Positions 13,295 to 22,167 of a stretch of DNA of 64,000 nt are shown piece by piece. The notes under the pieces are model-generated. The model searched no databases. It worked only from the letters and a program-made list of their open reading frames with translations, and had not been told where the DNA came from. The stretch is from Acidimicrobiia bacterium (GTDB lineage: Bacteria; Actinomycetota; Acidimicrobiia; IMCC26256; JAGNEX01), in assembly GCA_020637365.1 (NCBI GenBank), contig JACJWE010000002.1, forward strand, positions 186,001 to 250,000, given 5' to 3'. A program made the position numbers and the translations under genes. Within the stretch, counting starts at the first letter, position 1; each line of letters begins with the position of its first letter.

Positions 13295-13894
13295 ATGCCA
13301 ACATCTCCGACACCTCAAACAGCCTCAGACTCGATGAGGGCTCGCATCCTGGACACCGTCGGCACGTTGCTGGCAGACATGCCGTGGAACCGGGTGAGCA
13401 TGCGGGAAGTCGCTCAGGGAACCGGCGTCAGCCGCCAGACGGTCTACAACGAATTCGAGAACCGGGAGTTGCTCGCTAAGGCCTATGTCCTGCGCGAAAC
13501 CGGCCGCTTCATGGATGCGGTCGACCAGGTGGTAACCGCTAACGCCGACAACCCCCGTGAAGCGGTAAGAGCGGCGGTCAATGTCTTCCTCGTCGGCGCG
13601 GCACATCATCCGGTGCTGCACCGCGTCGCCCACGGCGACTGGTCAGACGGACTCCTAGAAGTCGCGTTGACCCCATCAGAAGCACAGGTGGTCGGCGTCG
13701 CTGTGCTGCAACTCCGCGACGTCATCCTCAGAAACTGGGGATTCATCGCCGCACCCGCAGCGAACAACCTCGCCAACGGAGCGGTCCGCCTCGCCTTGTC
13801 ATATGCAGCGATGCCGATCGACCCCGACGACACCGACGCCAGCACCGACGCGATCATGGCGATCCTGAACCCGGTCATCGACAGCGCAACCTGA
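13295..13894 (+). CDS. TetR-family regulator next to alkB
   Basis: A 199-residue TetR/AcrR-type repressor. The N-terminal helix-turn-helix is clear (VSMREVAQGTGVSRQTVYNEFENRE is the usual recognition segment, positions about 33-55), and the C-terminal helical domain would bind an effector. The ATG is preceded by a strong GGAGGA at 13285-13290. It follows alkB by about 200 bases on the same strand. In Rhodococcus and Dietzia a TetR gene downstream of alkB represses the alkane operon and responds to fatty acids; a like role here is inferred from position only. Confidence 0.88.
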   Translation: MPTSPTPQTASDSMRARILDTVGTLLADMPWNRVSMREVAQGTGVSRQTVYNEFENRELLAKAYVLRETGRFMDAVDQVVTANADNPREAVRAAVNVFLVGAAHHPVLHRVAHGDWSDGLLEVALTPSEAQVVGVAVLQLRDVILRNWGFIAAPAANNLANGAVRLALSYAAMPIDPDDTDASTDAIMAILNPVIDSAT

Positions 13895-14050
13895 CCAAAG
13901 CCGCTGAACCAACGGAGCGACCGAATGGCTCGGATCGCTCTGACCCCGTGAACGGGACTAGTTTTCAACGATTCACAACAGCAACCACTCGGCAGAAACC
14001 GCCTGTCCAACATGCGGAGGCCGACCGACTTTAACTAGGGTGCCCGACTC

Positions 14051-14146
14051 GTGGGATCTCTCATCAAAAAGCGCCGCAAGCGCATGCGTAAAAAGAAGCA
14101 CAAGAAGCTGCTGAAGCGGACGCGATTCCAGCGTCGCAACAAGTAG
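14051..14146 (+). CDS. Small ribosomal protein bS22-like
   Basis: A 31-residue, extremely basic peptide starting with GTG. It begins MGSLIKKRRKRM and continues with KKKHKKLLKRTR and a QRR ending. This matches the AURKAIP1/COX24-domain protein of Actinobacteria, which in Mycobacterium smegmatis was found in the 30S subunit and named bS22 (remembered sequence begins MGSVIKKRRKRM). It is too short for most gene finders. A rho-independent terminator follows directly, supporting a separate transcript. It converges on ispE. Confidence 0.88.
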   Translation: MGSLIKKRRKRMRKKKHKKLLKRTRFQRRNK

Positions 14147-14159
14147 CAATCGCTGATGA

Positions 14160-14193
14160 GGCCCCGGGGACGAAGTTCCGGGGTCTTTTCAAC
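14160..14193 (+). terminator. Rho-independent terminator of bS22 gene
   Basis: GC-rich stem CCCCGGGGAC / GTTCCGGGG with a GAA loop, followed by TCTTTT. It starts 14 bases after the bS22 stop. Confidence 0.75.
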
Positions 14194-14227
14194 GGTCGAT
14201 GCTCTCCATTGCGGAGAGCGGGTTGCC

Positions 14228-15203
14228 TCAGCCTTTGACGGACGCCGCGTCCAGACCACCTGCCGCCGGGAATTCTGATACCCAAGCGTGTATGGCGGTT
14301 CGGCTGCGAAGCGTGTCGGCAATCACCGATGCATCCGCGGCGTCGCGCCCAGACAACGTACGATGCGCCGCTCCCCGCAAGGGTTGCAGGCCGATCGAGC
14401 GCCCTGAGTTCGTCAGCGAAACTGGCCAATGCAGGGCAGGCAGCGTGCGCAGCGGGTTCTAAGTCGTTGCGCAGTACCTGGACCGCGCCACGCCAGGACC
14501 GGGGCGCCTCGACCTCTCGACCGACCGGGCCACCCATCTGGTCCCACATGCGGTACACCTCGGGCGTCGACACCGACAGCGGTGGCGTCGCAACCACAAC
14601 CCACACCGATTCCAGCTTCGGAGCCGGGTTGAGGACATCGCCGACTCCGCGCATGTACATCGGTGCATCCGCCCAGCAGATCGGCACATCAGAACCCAAC
14701 CGGCAGCAGCGACGGCACGCTGGTCCTTCTCGGAGACCGACAGGATCCGACCCAACAGCCGGATCACAGCACCCGCATCGGCCGACCCTCCACCAAGCCC
14801 ACCGCCAGCGGGAATGCGCTTATCCACCCCAGGTGCCAGGCACCGTCCGGCCTACCGTCGAACCCGGACCGCTGGTCCGTCTCACCGAGGAACTGAACGG
14901 GCGATCCGGCGGATTCAAACATGGCGAGGGCCGCGGCGACCGCCAAGTTGTTCACATCGGCTGGGATCTCGATCCGGTCGACGGAGGATCTTTGGAACGT
15001 TGCTGGCTATAGACGAGGACCGGCTCGCTGCCCGTCGTGACCGAAACGACGTCGTGCGGCCGCTGCAGGGGTGCCGTCAGCGCGTCGAGCAGGTGATACC
15101 CATCGGGGCGAGTGCCGACGATCTGGAGGGTCGCCGTGAGTTTGGCTGGCGCTTTGATCGCAACCGTGGAACTGACATGTGGATGGCTCTTCACCGGGCT
15201 CAT
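14228..15203 (-). CDS. ispE: CDP-ME kinase IspE, several frameshifts
   Basis: Phosphorylates CDP-methylerythritol in the MEP isoprenoid pathway (GHMP kinase fold). The pieces, read in order on the minus strand, are: AIKAPAKLTATLQIVGTRPDGYHLL near 15150; IPADVNNLAVAAALA near 14960; the ATP loop IPAGGGLGGGSADAGA near 14810; GSDVPICWADAPMYMRGVG near 14690; DLEPAAHAACPAL near 14440; and LAGSGASYVVWA near 14370. They sit in different frames, so at least four shifts are needed (about 14985, 14850, 14700 and 14350). The last gives the tail ending AASVKG and a stop at 14228-14230. All catalytic blocks are conserved and the place after rsmA is the usual one, so I read it as one functional gene with poor local sequence quality. 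Confidence 0.8.
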
Positions 15204-15379
15204 CTTGTCGCGCCTGGCCGAAGTGCGCCCACCGACGCAGCCGCCCTCGGTCGGCCTCACCACGAACTCCGGCACATGACTGCACCGCAACCAGGGGGCG
15301 TCACCACAGCAGACGGGTCCCACCCCGCATCACGTCGGGTTGAGAGGTCGAACGATCGGCGAACATCTCGGTCACGATC

Positions 15380-16240
15380 TCAGAGCGCGGCGGCCAACGA
15401 CTCCCACTCCTGCAGTGTGACCGTCTCGGCACGACGGCCCGGGTCGACTCCGACCGATTCGATCACATCGGTCGGACAGACCGCAGACAGCGAACGGCGC
15501 AGCGTCTTGCGCCGCTGCTTATATCCCGCTTCGATCAACGAAAACAGGGGTTCTGGGCGACCCAGGCGAGGTGCACCTGGATGCCGGACGATCCTGACCA
15601 ACGCAGAGTCGACGCGAGGCTTTGGATAAAAGACCGTCGGTGGGACGCGACGGATAACTTCGGCATTTCCGTACCAGGCCACCTTGAGCGATACACCGCC
15701 CACATCGCTGGTGCCCGGTGGCGCTGCGAGCCGGTCAGCGACCTCGGCTTGGACCATCACAAAGACCGAACGAACTTGTGCTGCTTCGGCGAGGATGTCC
15801 ATCAGCAGCGGAGTGGCGACGTTATAGGGAAGGTTGGCGACGACGCGAGCGGGCTCGTCGCCGGTCACCGCTGCGATATCGACGGAGCGGGCATCATCAT
15901 TGATGACCCGAACCATGGGGTCCCCATGGAACGTCTGGGCGACCAACGCTGCGAGCGCGCTGTCGATCTCGATGGCGGTGACCCGGGCCCCCGCGTCTCG
16001 AAGCTGCCGAGTGAGCGCACCCAAACCCGGACCGACCTCGATGACGTGTTCCCCAGCCTCAACGCGTGCGAGTTCGACGATGCGACGGGTCGTGTTCGGG
16101 TCGATGAGGAAGTTCTGTCCACGTGACCGCTTCGGACTGAGCCCTGCTGCGGTCAGCATCGAACGGGCACCTGACGGGTGGCGGGGATCGGGTGTTCCTG
16201 CATCGAGGCTGACGGTCGACATCTCTGAGTTTCGAACCAT
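15380..16240 (-). CDS. rsmA: 16S rRNA dimethyladenosine transferase RsmA/KsgA
   Basis: Dimethylates A1518 and A1519 in the 3' end of 16S rRNA. SAM-binding motifs are clear: GQNFLIDPNT, VIEVGPGLGALT, and the catalytic NLPYNVATPLL. The C-terminal part has FYPKPRVDSALV and GYKQRRKTLRR, typical of the family. 286 residues from the ATG at 16240; a second Met six codons later (16222) could be the true start. It lies between rpfB and ispE as in most Actinobacteria. Confidence 0.96.
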   Translation of the reverse strand: MVRNSEMSTVSLDAGTPDPRHPSGARSMLTAAGLSPKRSRGQNFLIDPNTTRRIVELARVEAGEHVIEVGPGLGALTRQLRDAGARVTAIEIDSALAALVAQTFHGDPMVRVINDDARSVDIAAVTGDEPARVVANLPYNVATPLLMDILAEAAQVRSVFVMVQAEVADRLAAPPGTSDVGGVSLKVAWYGNAEVIRRVPPTVFYPKPRVDSALVRIVRHPGAPRLGRPEPLFSLIEAGYKQRRKTLRRSLSAVCPTDVIESVGVDPGRRAETVTLQEWESLAAAL

Positions 16241-16276
16241 GTCAGATTGCCGCTCGTTCCGACACCAGGCGGAACG

Positions 16277-17947
16277 TTACGGCGCGCACGTGGGCCAGGC
16301 CGAGAAGCCCGAGCGAGCGATCAGCTTTTGTGCAGCCTCGTCCTGGAGGGCTGGCGGTGAGGTGTGGGGCATACCGGAATAACCCAGGCCCGCCCAAGTG
16401 GAAGGTGAAAACTGGTAGGCGCCGAAGTATCCGTTCCCGGTGTTGATCGAGTAGTTCCCACCCGACTCGCATTGGCGGAGGTGAGCGAGCTGGGCCTCGG
16501 TTGCTCCGTTCGCTACGGGCGCAGGTGCTTTGGTTCCGACTCGAACAATCCTCGGGATTGGATCGATCAGGCGTTCACGATTCTGCTCTGCGACCTCTTG
16601 GTCAGGGCCAGGATTGGTGACCAGATAATGGACGACATCGCGGCCGATCTGGCCGTCTTGGACGAGCTGTGACTGGCCAGCAGGCAGGTTGCCGTCGGGT
16701 TGCTCAATCGTCTCAAAAGCGACATCAACCTGCTCGGAATATGGCACCACTTCGGGTTCGGGGGCCTTGGTCGTCGGCGGCGCGGTCGTTGCCGACGACG
16801 CTGCGGCCGATGTCGACGTGGCCTTGGCCGGGGCGCTCGTCCCCATGGTGGCATCCGGGCCAGCGACGTTGGTCTGGCCAGCACCGCCCTGGTCAGCATT
16901 GGCGAGATCATCCTCGGCTGAGCCTTGAGCATTGGACGGCACGCTCGGTGAGGTGCCGACATCGGCACCGGCCGGCAGTTGCGTGAGTTGTCCCTCGAAA
17001 TTTCGGACCACGGTCACGCGGAGGCCGTCCTGAAGTTCTGACTCGGGAAGCGGCACCACCGTGTCGTTTGCTCCCAGGGTGATGGCCTGGGAGGCCAACA
17101 GCTCAGCGACGGTGCCAGCATCGCTGAGGACGGGTGTTTCGGTCCCACCATCGATGATCGTGACCGATGCAGCCCCTTGCCGCACGACGATCAAGTCACC
17201 GGACTGGAGTGCCCGTGTCCGATCGACGGGAACGCCTTGAACGCCGAGGTCGGTCACGACCTCCTCGGGCGTCTCACCTGTCGACCACACGGTGCGCACC
17301 GCGTCGTCGATCTGCAGGGTGTATACGTTGGCGACCTCGACGGTGACTGCCATGCCCTCGACGAACGGGGTCTTGCCCGGAGGTTCGACACGGTCGTGAT
17401 CACCCAGACGAACGCCAGCATTGTCGAGCGCCTCGCTCACCGTCTGAGAACTCGAGCTGACCGCGATGAGTTCGTCGTTGAGTGAAAACTCGACGGTGCC
17501 GGTCCCGCGAAAGGCCAGCGAGGCGACCAGGACAACGAGCAAGACAACGGCACCCGAGGTGGCGAGCCGCACACCGCGGGGCAACGACAAGATCCGGTGA
17601 CTCAACGACGGTTTGTTCGGACCCCAGATGCCCGCCGAACTCTGCGCACGCGCCTGAGCCCGACGCTGCGCTGGCGACTGCACCGAACCAAAACCGCTGA
17701 GCTTGTTCGACCGGGAACCGCGGGTATGGCCGCCGCGCGAACGAGGGGACGCGGCTTTCCTTCGGGGTGCGCTGGCAGGCCGCAGGACCCCGCTGCGCGA
17801 AGGGTCGGCCGAACGCCGCTGCGGTGGTCCATCAGAGGGCGACTCGGGGGTTGCATCGTCGATCCGCGACCAAAACTCGTGTTCCAAGGCGTTGTCGGCC
17901 CGCGTTCGTCGCTGTTTGCGTGACTGAGGATCGCCCGATGTCGGCAT
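16277..17947 (-). CDS. Resuscitation-promoting factor, RpfB type
   Basis: Cell-wall lytic enzyme of 556 residues that cleaves peptidoglycan and wakes dormant cells. In order: a long basic cytoplasmic N-terminus of about 125 residues; one membrane helix (VVLLVVLVASLAF, about 134-150); repeated DUF348 modules, each with a VSEALDNAG- or VAELLASQ-type segment; a G5-like region; a Thr/Ala/Pro-rich linker; and the C-terminal Rpf domain starting about 480 with RQCESGGNYSINTGNGYFG. The Glu of CESGG is the catalytic residue. The N-terminal extension is much longer than in mycobacterial RpfB. Its position before rsmA matches the rpfB-ksgA-ispE order. Confidence 0.92.
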   Translation of the reverse strand: MPTSGDPQSRKQRRTRADNALEHEFWSRIDDATPESPSDGPPQRRSADPSRSGVLRPASAPRRKAASPRSRGGHTRGSRSNKLSGFGSVQSPAQRRAQARAQSSAGIWGPNKPSLSHRILSLPRGVRLATSGAVVLLVVLVASLAFRGTGTVEFSLNDELIAVSSSSQTVSEALDNAGVRLGDHDRVEPPGKTPFVEGMAVTVEVANVYTLQIDDAVRTVWSTGETPEEVVTDLGVQGVPVDRTRALQSGDLIVVRQGAASVTIIDGGTETPVLSDAGTVAELLASQAITLGANDTVVPLPESELQDGLRVTVVRNFEGQLTQLPAGADVGTSPSVPSNAQGSAEDDLANADQGGAGQTNVAGPDATMGTSAPAKATSTSAAASSATTAPPTTKAPEPEVVPYSEQVDVAFETIEQPDGNLPAGQSQLVQDGQIGRDVVHYLVTNPGPDQEVAEQNRERLIDPIPRIVRVGTKAPAPVANGATEAQLAHLRQCESGGNYSINTGNGYFGAYQFSPSTWAGLGYSGMPHTSPPALQDEAAQKLIARSGFSAWPTCAP

Positions 17948-18112
17948 GGTGTGCGCTCCCGCCGGTCGCTAGCTATCAACCTTGAAGGCTGACGGTGCCC
18001 TTGGGGTGCGGAAGGCTTTCGACGTGAAGCAATCGCCACGAACCCACCACAGGAGCGTTCAGTTTGCCACCTTGAGCAGGGGCGAGTCATGTCGCAGCCC
18101 CTGCGGGCACGA

Positions 18113-18979
18113 TCAACTTTGTGTCGATGCCCGGTCCAAACCAAACGCCGTCAGTGTGTTTTGCCTCGTCGCGGCGAGCGTCTCGTCGGGATCCTCCTCG
18201 CGAACTCGAGCGAGTGCACGACCGACATCGGCGACCCACGCGGGGCGGTTCGACTTCCCGCGATGGGGCACCGGCGCCAGATAGGGACTGTCGGTTTCCA
18301 CCAGCATCCGGTCCGCTGGCACACAGCGCGCGGCCTCGTGGACAGACGTCGCGGCGGGAAAGGAGACGATCCCCGAAAACGAAATCCAGCAGCCTCGCTC
18401 AAGCGCCGCATCGGCGTCTTGGGGTCCGCCAGAAAAACAGTGGATAACGGTATTGCTCGGGACGCCTTCGGTGTCGAGGACCCGCCAGGTTTCCTCCCAG
18501 GCGTCGCGCGTATGAATGACCAACGTCCGGTTCATCTCATGTGCCCAACCGATCTGAGTCGCGAACGCGTTCTGTTGATCGAGTAGCGAGGAGTGCTCGT
18601 AGTAGAGGTCGATTCCCGCCTCACCAATACCGACGACTTGAGGGTCATTGGCCAGGCTTACAAGCTGAGCGGATTCCTCGGGCATGCGTCCAGAGTCATG
18701 AGGATGCAGACCGACCACAGCGAACAGATTCGGCAGTGTTCGAGCGACCTCGACCGCCAGTAGCGAAGTGGCCAGTTCGGTTCCGATGCAGATGGCAGCG
18801 CCGACATGTGCGCTCGCGGCATGCTCCATCAGTACCGCTGGTGAATCATCGAGTTTGAAGCGGTCAAACTGCGCGTCGAGCCCTTGAATGTGGCAATGAG
18901 AATCGATCCAACCCGGGCCGATGACCGTCTCGACGCCCTGGGATTGACCGGAAGATGCTGTGGCCGATTCAGCGGACAT
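18113..18979 (-). CDS. tatD: TatD-family metal-dependent DNase
   Basis: A TIM-barrel hydrolase of 288 residues with the metal ligands of the family: DSHCH near the N-terminus, GEAGIDLYY, VIHTRDA, VIHCFSG and the C-terminal VETDSPYLAP. TatD enzymes act as 3'-5' exonucleases and are often found between metG and rpfB in Actinobacteria, as here. The start is 12 bases after the metG stop, so both are probably translated from one message. Confidence 0.93.
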   Translation of the reverse strand: MSAESATASSGQSQGVETVIGPGWIDSHCHIQGLDAQFDRFKLDDSPAVLMEHAASAHVGAAICIGTELATSLLAVEVARTLPNLFAVVGLHPHDSGRMPEESAQLVSLANDPQVVGIGEAGIDLYYEHSSLLDQQNAFATQIGWAHEMNRTLVIHTRDAWEETWRVLDTEGVPSNTVIHCFSGGPQDADAALERGCWISFSGIVSFPAATSVHEAARCVPADRMLVETDSPYLAPVPHRGKSNRPAWVADVGRALARVREEDPDETLAATRQNTLTAFGLDRASTQS

Positions 18980-18991
18980 AGTTGGAGACTC

Positions 18992-20518
18992 TCAGGATTC
19001 TTCAGCGATTCGGGGGAACAACGGGCCGCCCTTGGTCAGGACCGAACCGGCTTCGATCACGGGCCAGTTCGTCGCTTGGGGCAGTCTGCGATCACCGGGA
19101 GAGCCGCTTTGTCCGAGTCGAGCCCAGAGCGCTTCACATGCCCGAGGAATGACCGGCCACGCGCATAGCGCCATCGTCCCGAGCACTTGAATGCAGGGCC
19201 CCAGGACCGCCGCCACACCCGCCGCGTCGCCCGCTTTGTGCAGCGCCCATGGCTCGTTCTGCTCGATAAAAGCGTTCGTCGTGCGAATCAGATCCCAGAT
19301 GGCACCAAACCCGCGCTCAAAGTCGGTCGCGCCGAGGTAGTCGGTGTAGTTCGCGACCGCTGCGATCGACGCCTGTTCGAGTTCGCCCCAATCTTCGAGG
19401 TCGGGAGCAAGCCCACCCAGATAGTTGACCGCCATCGTGACCACCCTGTTGGCTAGGTTGCCGAAGTTGTTGGCCAAATCTGCGTTGTAACGCGACACCA
19501 TGCCTTCGAAACTGAAGTCGCCGTCTGGACCGAATGGTTGGTCGCGCAAGAAGTGGTAACGAAACCCATCGGTCCCAAAGGTTGAGACCAGGTCGAGCGG
19601 GTGGATCTGGTTGAGGCGAGTCTTTGACATCTTTTCGCCACCGACGAGCAACCAGCCGTGCGCAAACACCTCTCGAGGCGGCGTGAGCCCTGCCGACATC
19701 AACATCGCGGGCCAGTACACGGCGTGGAATCTGAGAATGTCCTTGCCGACCAGGTGATGTGCTTCGGGCCAATAGCGGTCCATCAGCGCATCGTCACCCG
19801 AACCAAACCCGAGCGATGTGCAGTAATTGACCAACGCATCGGCCCACACGTATGCGACGTGGGCACTATCCCAGGGCAGCGGAACACCCCAGTCGATCGT
19901 GGTGCGCGACACCGAGAAGTCTTGAAGCCCCTGGCGGATGAAGCCGAGCACCTCGTTACGCCGGGTCGCCGGACGGACGGCATCGGGGTGCTTGTCGTAA
20001 AAGTCGAGCAGTTTGTCTTCGTACTTGGACAGCAAGAAGAAGTAGTTCTCCTCCTTCATCTGTTCAACCGGACGGGCGTGAATCGGGCAGTTCCCGTCGA
20101 CGAGTTCGTCGTCGGTGTAGTACGCCTCGCAAGGAACGCAGTACTGCCCTTCATAGGTGCGCAGCTCGATGTCGCCGGCGTCGTACATCTTCTGGAGAAA
20201 CGCCTGAACCGTCGCGTAGTGACGCGGTTCGGACGTCCGGATGAAATCGTCATAGGTGATGTCGAGAGCGTCCCATACCGAGCGGAACACCGCAGAGGTC
20301 TCGTCAGCGAGTTCGCGCGGTGCAATCCCTCTGGCCTCGGCGGCGCGCTGAATCTTGAGTCCGTGTTCGTCTGTCCCGGTCAGGAAGCGCACGTCGCGCC
20401 CCGACATGCGGTGCCAGCGGGCTAACACATCTGCGGCCACGGTCGTATATGCATGCCCGATATGGGGCACATCGTTGACGTAGTAGATCGGAGTCGTGAC
20501 GTAATACGGCTGACTCAC
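18992..20518 (-). CDS. metG: Methionyl-tRNA synthetase
   Basis: Charges tRNA-Met. Class I signatures: HIGH at PHIGHAYTT, the KMSKS loop as EKMSKTRLN, and FAHGWLLVGG before it. There is a zinc-knuckle region in which YCVPCEAYY and GNCPIH supply Cys residues. An anticodon-binding helical domain follows with FNNAxxNR-type NFGNLANRV. The 508-residue length matches the short form without the C-terminal dimerisation domain. Frame is intact throughout. Confidence 0.97.
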   Translation of the reverse strand: MSQPYYVTTPIYYVNDVPHIGHAYTTVAADVLARWHRMSGRDVRFLTGTDEHGLKIQRAAEARGIAPRELADETSAVFRSVWDALDITYDDFIRTSEPRHYATVQAFLQKMYDAGDIELRTYEGQYCVPCEAYYTDDELVDGNCPIHARPVEQMKEENYFFLLSKYEDKLLDFYDKHPDAVRPATRRNEVLGFIRQGLQDFSVSRTTIDWGVPLPWDSAHVAYVWADALVNYCTSLGFGSGDDALMDRYWPEAHHLVGKDILRFHAVYWPAMLMSAGLTPPREVFAHGWLLVGGEKMSKTRLNQIHPLDLVSTFGTDGFRYHFLRDQPFGPDGDFSFEGMVSRYNADLANNFGNLANRVVTMAVNYLGGLAPDLEDWGELEQASIAAVANYTDYLGATDFERGFGAIWDLIRTTNAFIEQNEPWALHKAGDAAGVAAVLGPCIQVLGTMALCAWPVIPRACEALWARLGQSGSPGDRRLPQATNWPVIEAGSVLTKGGPLFPRIAEES

Positions 20519-20675
20519 CTGGTCTCCTCGTTCGCCGGGATCGCACCTCGCGCCCGACAGATAGCTGGGTAGTAACGACGGCCATACCCGTCATGGCCCG
20601 AGGGGGCGCCGACACCGGTACCACGGCGGCGTGATGGGACGGGGTCGACGTTGCTCGGCCACAGATTATGGGCGT

Positions 20676-21536
20676 TCAACGTGGCTGGTCCTGTTCGCGC
20701 TGCGCTTCGATCACTCGTTCATATGCGTCACGGGCCGACAGCCCGAAGGTTGCCGCGAGTTCTTTTGCCACCTCTTTTGAACGCAGACCGCTGTTGAGGA
20801 GGGTCAGCATGAGGCGACGAATCTCCTCGCTGGACGGTTCCCTTTGTTCGGGGATGTGGGCAGCGAGCACGACGACGAACTCGCCGCGTGGCGGATGTTC
20901 ATCGAAATGAGCAGCCACATCCGAGACGGTGCCTCTCAGCACCTCTTCAAAACGTTTCGTCATTTCGCGTGCCACGGCGACAGAACGCTGTGCCAATCCC
21001 GCTTCGCCAAGATCGAAAAGCAGTCGCTGAACCCGATGCGGCGATTCGAAGATCACCACCGTCGAGGCTTCCACAGCGATGGCGGCAAGTCGCTTCTTTC
21101 GGTCGGCGCCTTTGCGGGGAAGGAACCCTTCGAAGACGAACCGGTCGACGTGGAATCCGCTCAGAGCCAGCGCGGTCGTAATCGAATCTGGACCGGGAAT
21201 GACGGTGACGGGAATGTCGGCCTCCGTGGCGAGACGGACCAGCTCAAAGCCCGGATCTGAGATCGTCGGCATCCCTGCGTCGGTGACGTATGCGACGGTC
21301 GCGCCCGCCCGGAGCCGTTCGACGAGCGCCCGACTGACGGTTCGCTCAGTGTGCTTGTGCAGCGCAAACAGACGTTGTCCGGCCGGAATATCCAATGCGG
21401 AGCGCATGGCCCGGGTTCGACGCGTGTCTTCGGCGGCGATGACGTCGACCGTCGTGAGGATGTGGATCACCCGTTCGCTGACATCGCTCAGGTTCCCGAT
21501 CGGCGTGCCAACCAAGGCGAGGAGCGGACCATTCAC
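20676..21536 (-). CDS. rsmI: 16S rRNA 2'-O-methyltransferase RsmI
   Basis: Methylates the ribose of C1402 in 16S rRNA. The 286-residue protein has GTPIGNLSDVS at the N-terminus, AEDTRRTR, YVTDAGMPTISDPGFELV, VIPGPDS, FVFEGFLPRKG and FESPHR, all standard for the tetrapyrrole-methylase-like RsmI family. It lies 157 bases upstream of metG on the same strand. Confidence 0.96.
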   Translation of the reverse strand: MNGPLLALVGTPIGNLSDVSERVIHILTTVDVIAAEDTRRTRAMRSALDIPAGQRLFALHKHTERTVSRALVERLRAGATVAYVTDAGMPTISDPGFELVRLATEADIPVTVIPGPDSITTALALSGFHVDRFVFEGFLPRKGADRKKRLAAIAVEASTVVIFESPHRVQRLLFDLGEAGLAQRSVAVAREMTKRFEEVLRGTVSDVAAHFDEHPPRGEFVVVLAAHIPEQREPSSEEIRRLMLTLLNSGLRSKEVAKELAATFGLSARDAYERVIEAQREQDQPR

Positions 21537-21593
21537 TCTGGGTTGCCCTTCGATGGATGTGGCGTGGCGCCCCGACGTGGATGCAACAGGCGA

Positions 21594-21947
21594 TCAGAGC
21601 GCTACGGCGAGACTGCGTCCTTCGACGATGAGGTCCTCGGGGATGGCATCCCATTCCCATTCGACTACGAACTTCGCCTGAGGAACCCATGCCGACATAC
21701 GCCGGGGCTCCATGCGCTGGACTTTGAGCACCCGGCCGTCTTCGGCACAGAACGCGACACCCAACGGAACTTTGCAGCCAAACGTGTGGACGTGCCTGGT
21801 CTTGGGAAGAACCAGCATGTCGGTCATATGTGTCACACCGCGAGCACCCCGACGACGGGCCCCACGGTCCGACGCGACGACGGCATGGGCTAACGGCTCG
21901 CCATCAAGAGTGACGAAGGCATCTGCTAATTCGACCGGCTGGCGCAT
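21594..21947 (-). CDS. DUF192 family protein
   Basis: A 117-residue single-domain DUF192 protein of unknown function. The family pattern is visible: a MLVLPKTRHVHTFGCKVPLGVAF segment corresponding to the usual fFWMknt-xipLDvvF core, then DGRVLKVQ and a closing EGR-x-LAV strand. Many DUF192 proteins are secreted; this one shows no signal peptide, as is frequent in Actinobacteria. It precedes rsmI by 57 bases and is divergent from the bL37 gene. Confidence 0.8.
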   Translation of the reverse strand: MRQPVELADAFVTLDGEPLAHAVVASDRGARRRGARGVTHMTDMLVLPKTRHVHTFGCKVPLGVAFCAEDGRVLKVQRMEPRRMSAWVPQAKFVVEWEWDAIPEDLIVEGRSLAVAL

Positions 21948-22027
21948 AGCGGCCCAGCCTACGCGACCTGTGGTGCGCAGCGGCAGTCAGAATGCCCCGC
22001 AGTCCGAGAGCGCCACACCTCCACCGT

Positions 22028-22033
22028 TATAAT
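22028..22033 (+). promoter_or_regulatory. -10 box of the bL37 gene
   Basis: A perfect TATAAT 50 bases upstream of the bL37 start. The expected -35 region around 22005-22010 is weak. Confidence 0.5.
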
Positions 22034-22083
22034 CTGCGCCTTTGTGAGCATGGGCGTTCAGCACCATCGCCAAGGGAGTCGTC

Positions 22084-22167
22084 ATGGGTAAGAAAACCAA
22101 GAAGCGCAAGCTGCGGGCCCGCCGCAACAAGGCCAACCACGGCAAGCGACCGCGCGCTGGCCGTTAG
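22084..22167 (+). CDS. Small ribosomal protein bL37-like
   Basis: A 27-residue, highly basic peptide beginning MGKKTKKRKLRARR. Its core KANHGKRP is, as far as I remember, identical to that of mycobacterial bL37, a 24-residue protein seen in Mycobacterium smegmatis 50S structures. A strong AAGGGAG lies five bases before the ATG and a TATAAT lies upstream, so expression is likely. Too short for usual gene calling. Together with the bS22-like gene it places the organism in Actinobacteria. Confidence 0.82.
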   Translation: MGKKTKKRKLRARRNKANHGKRPRAGR

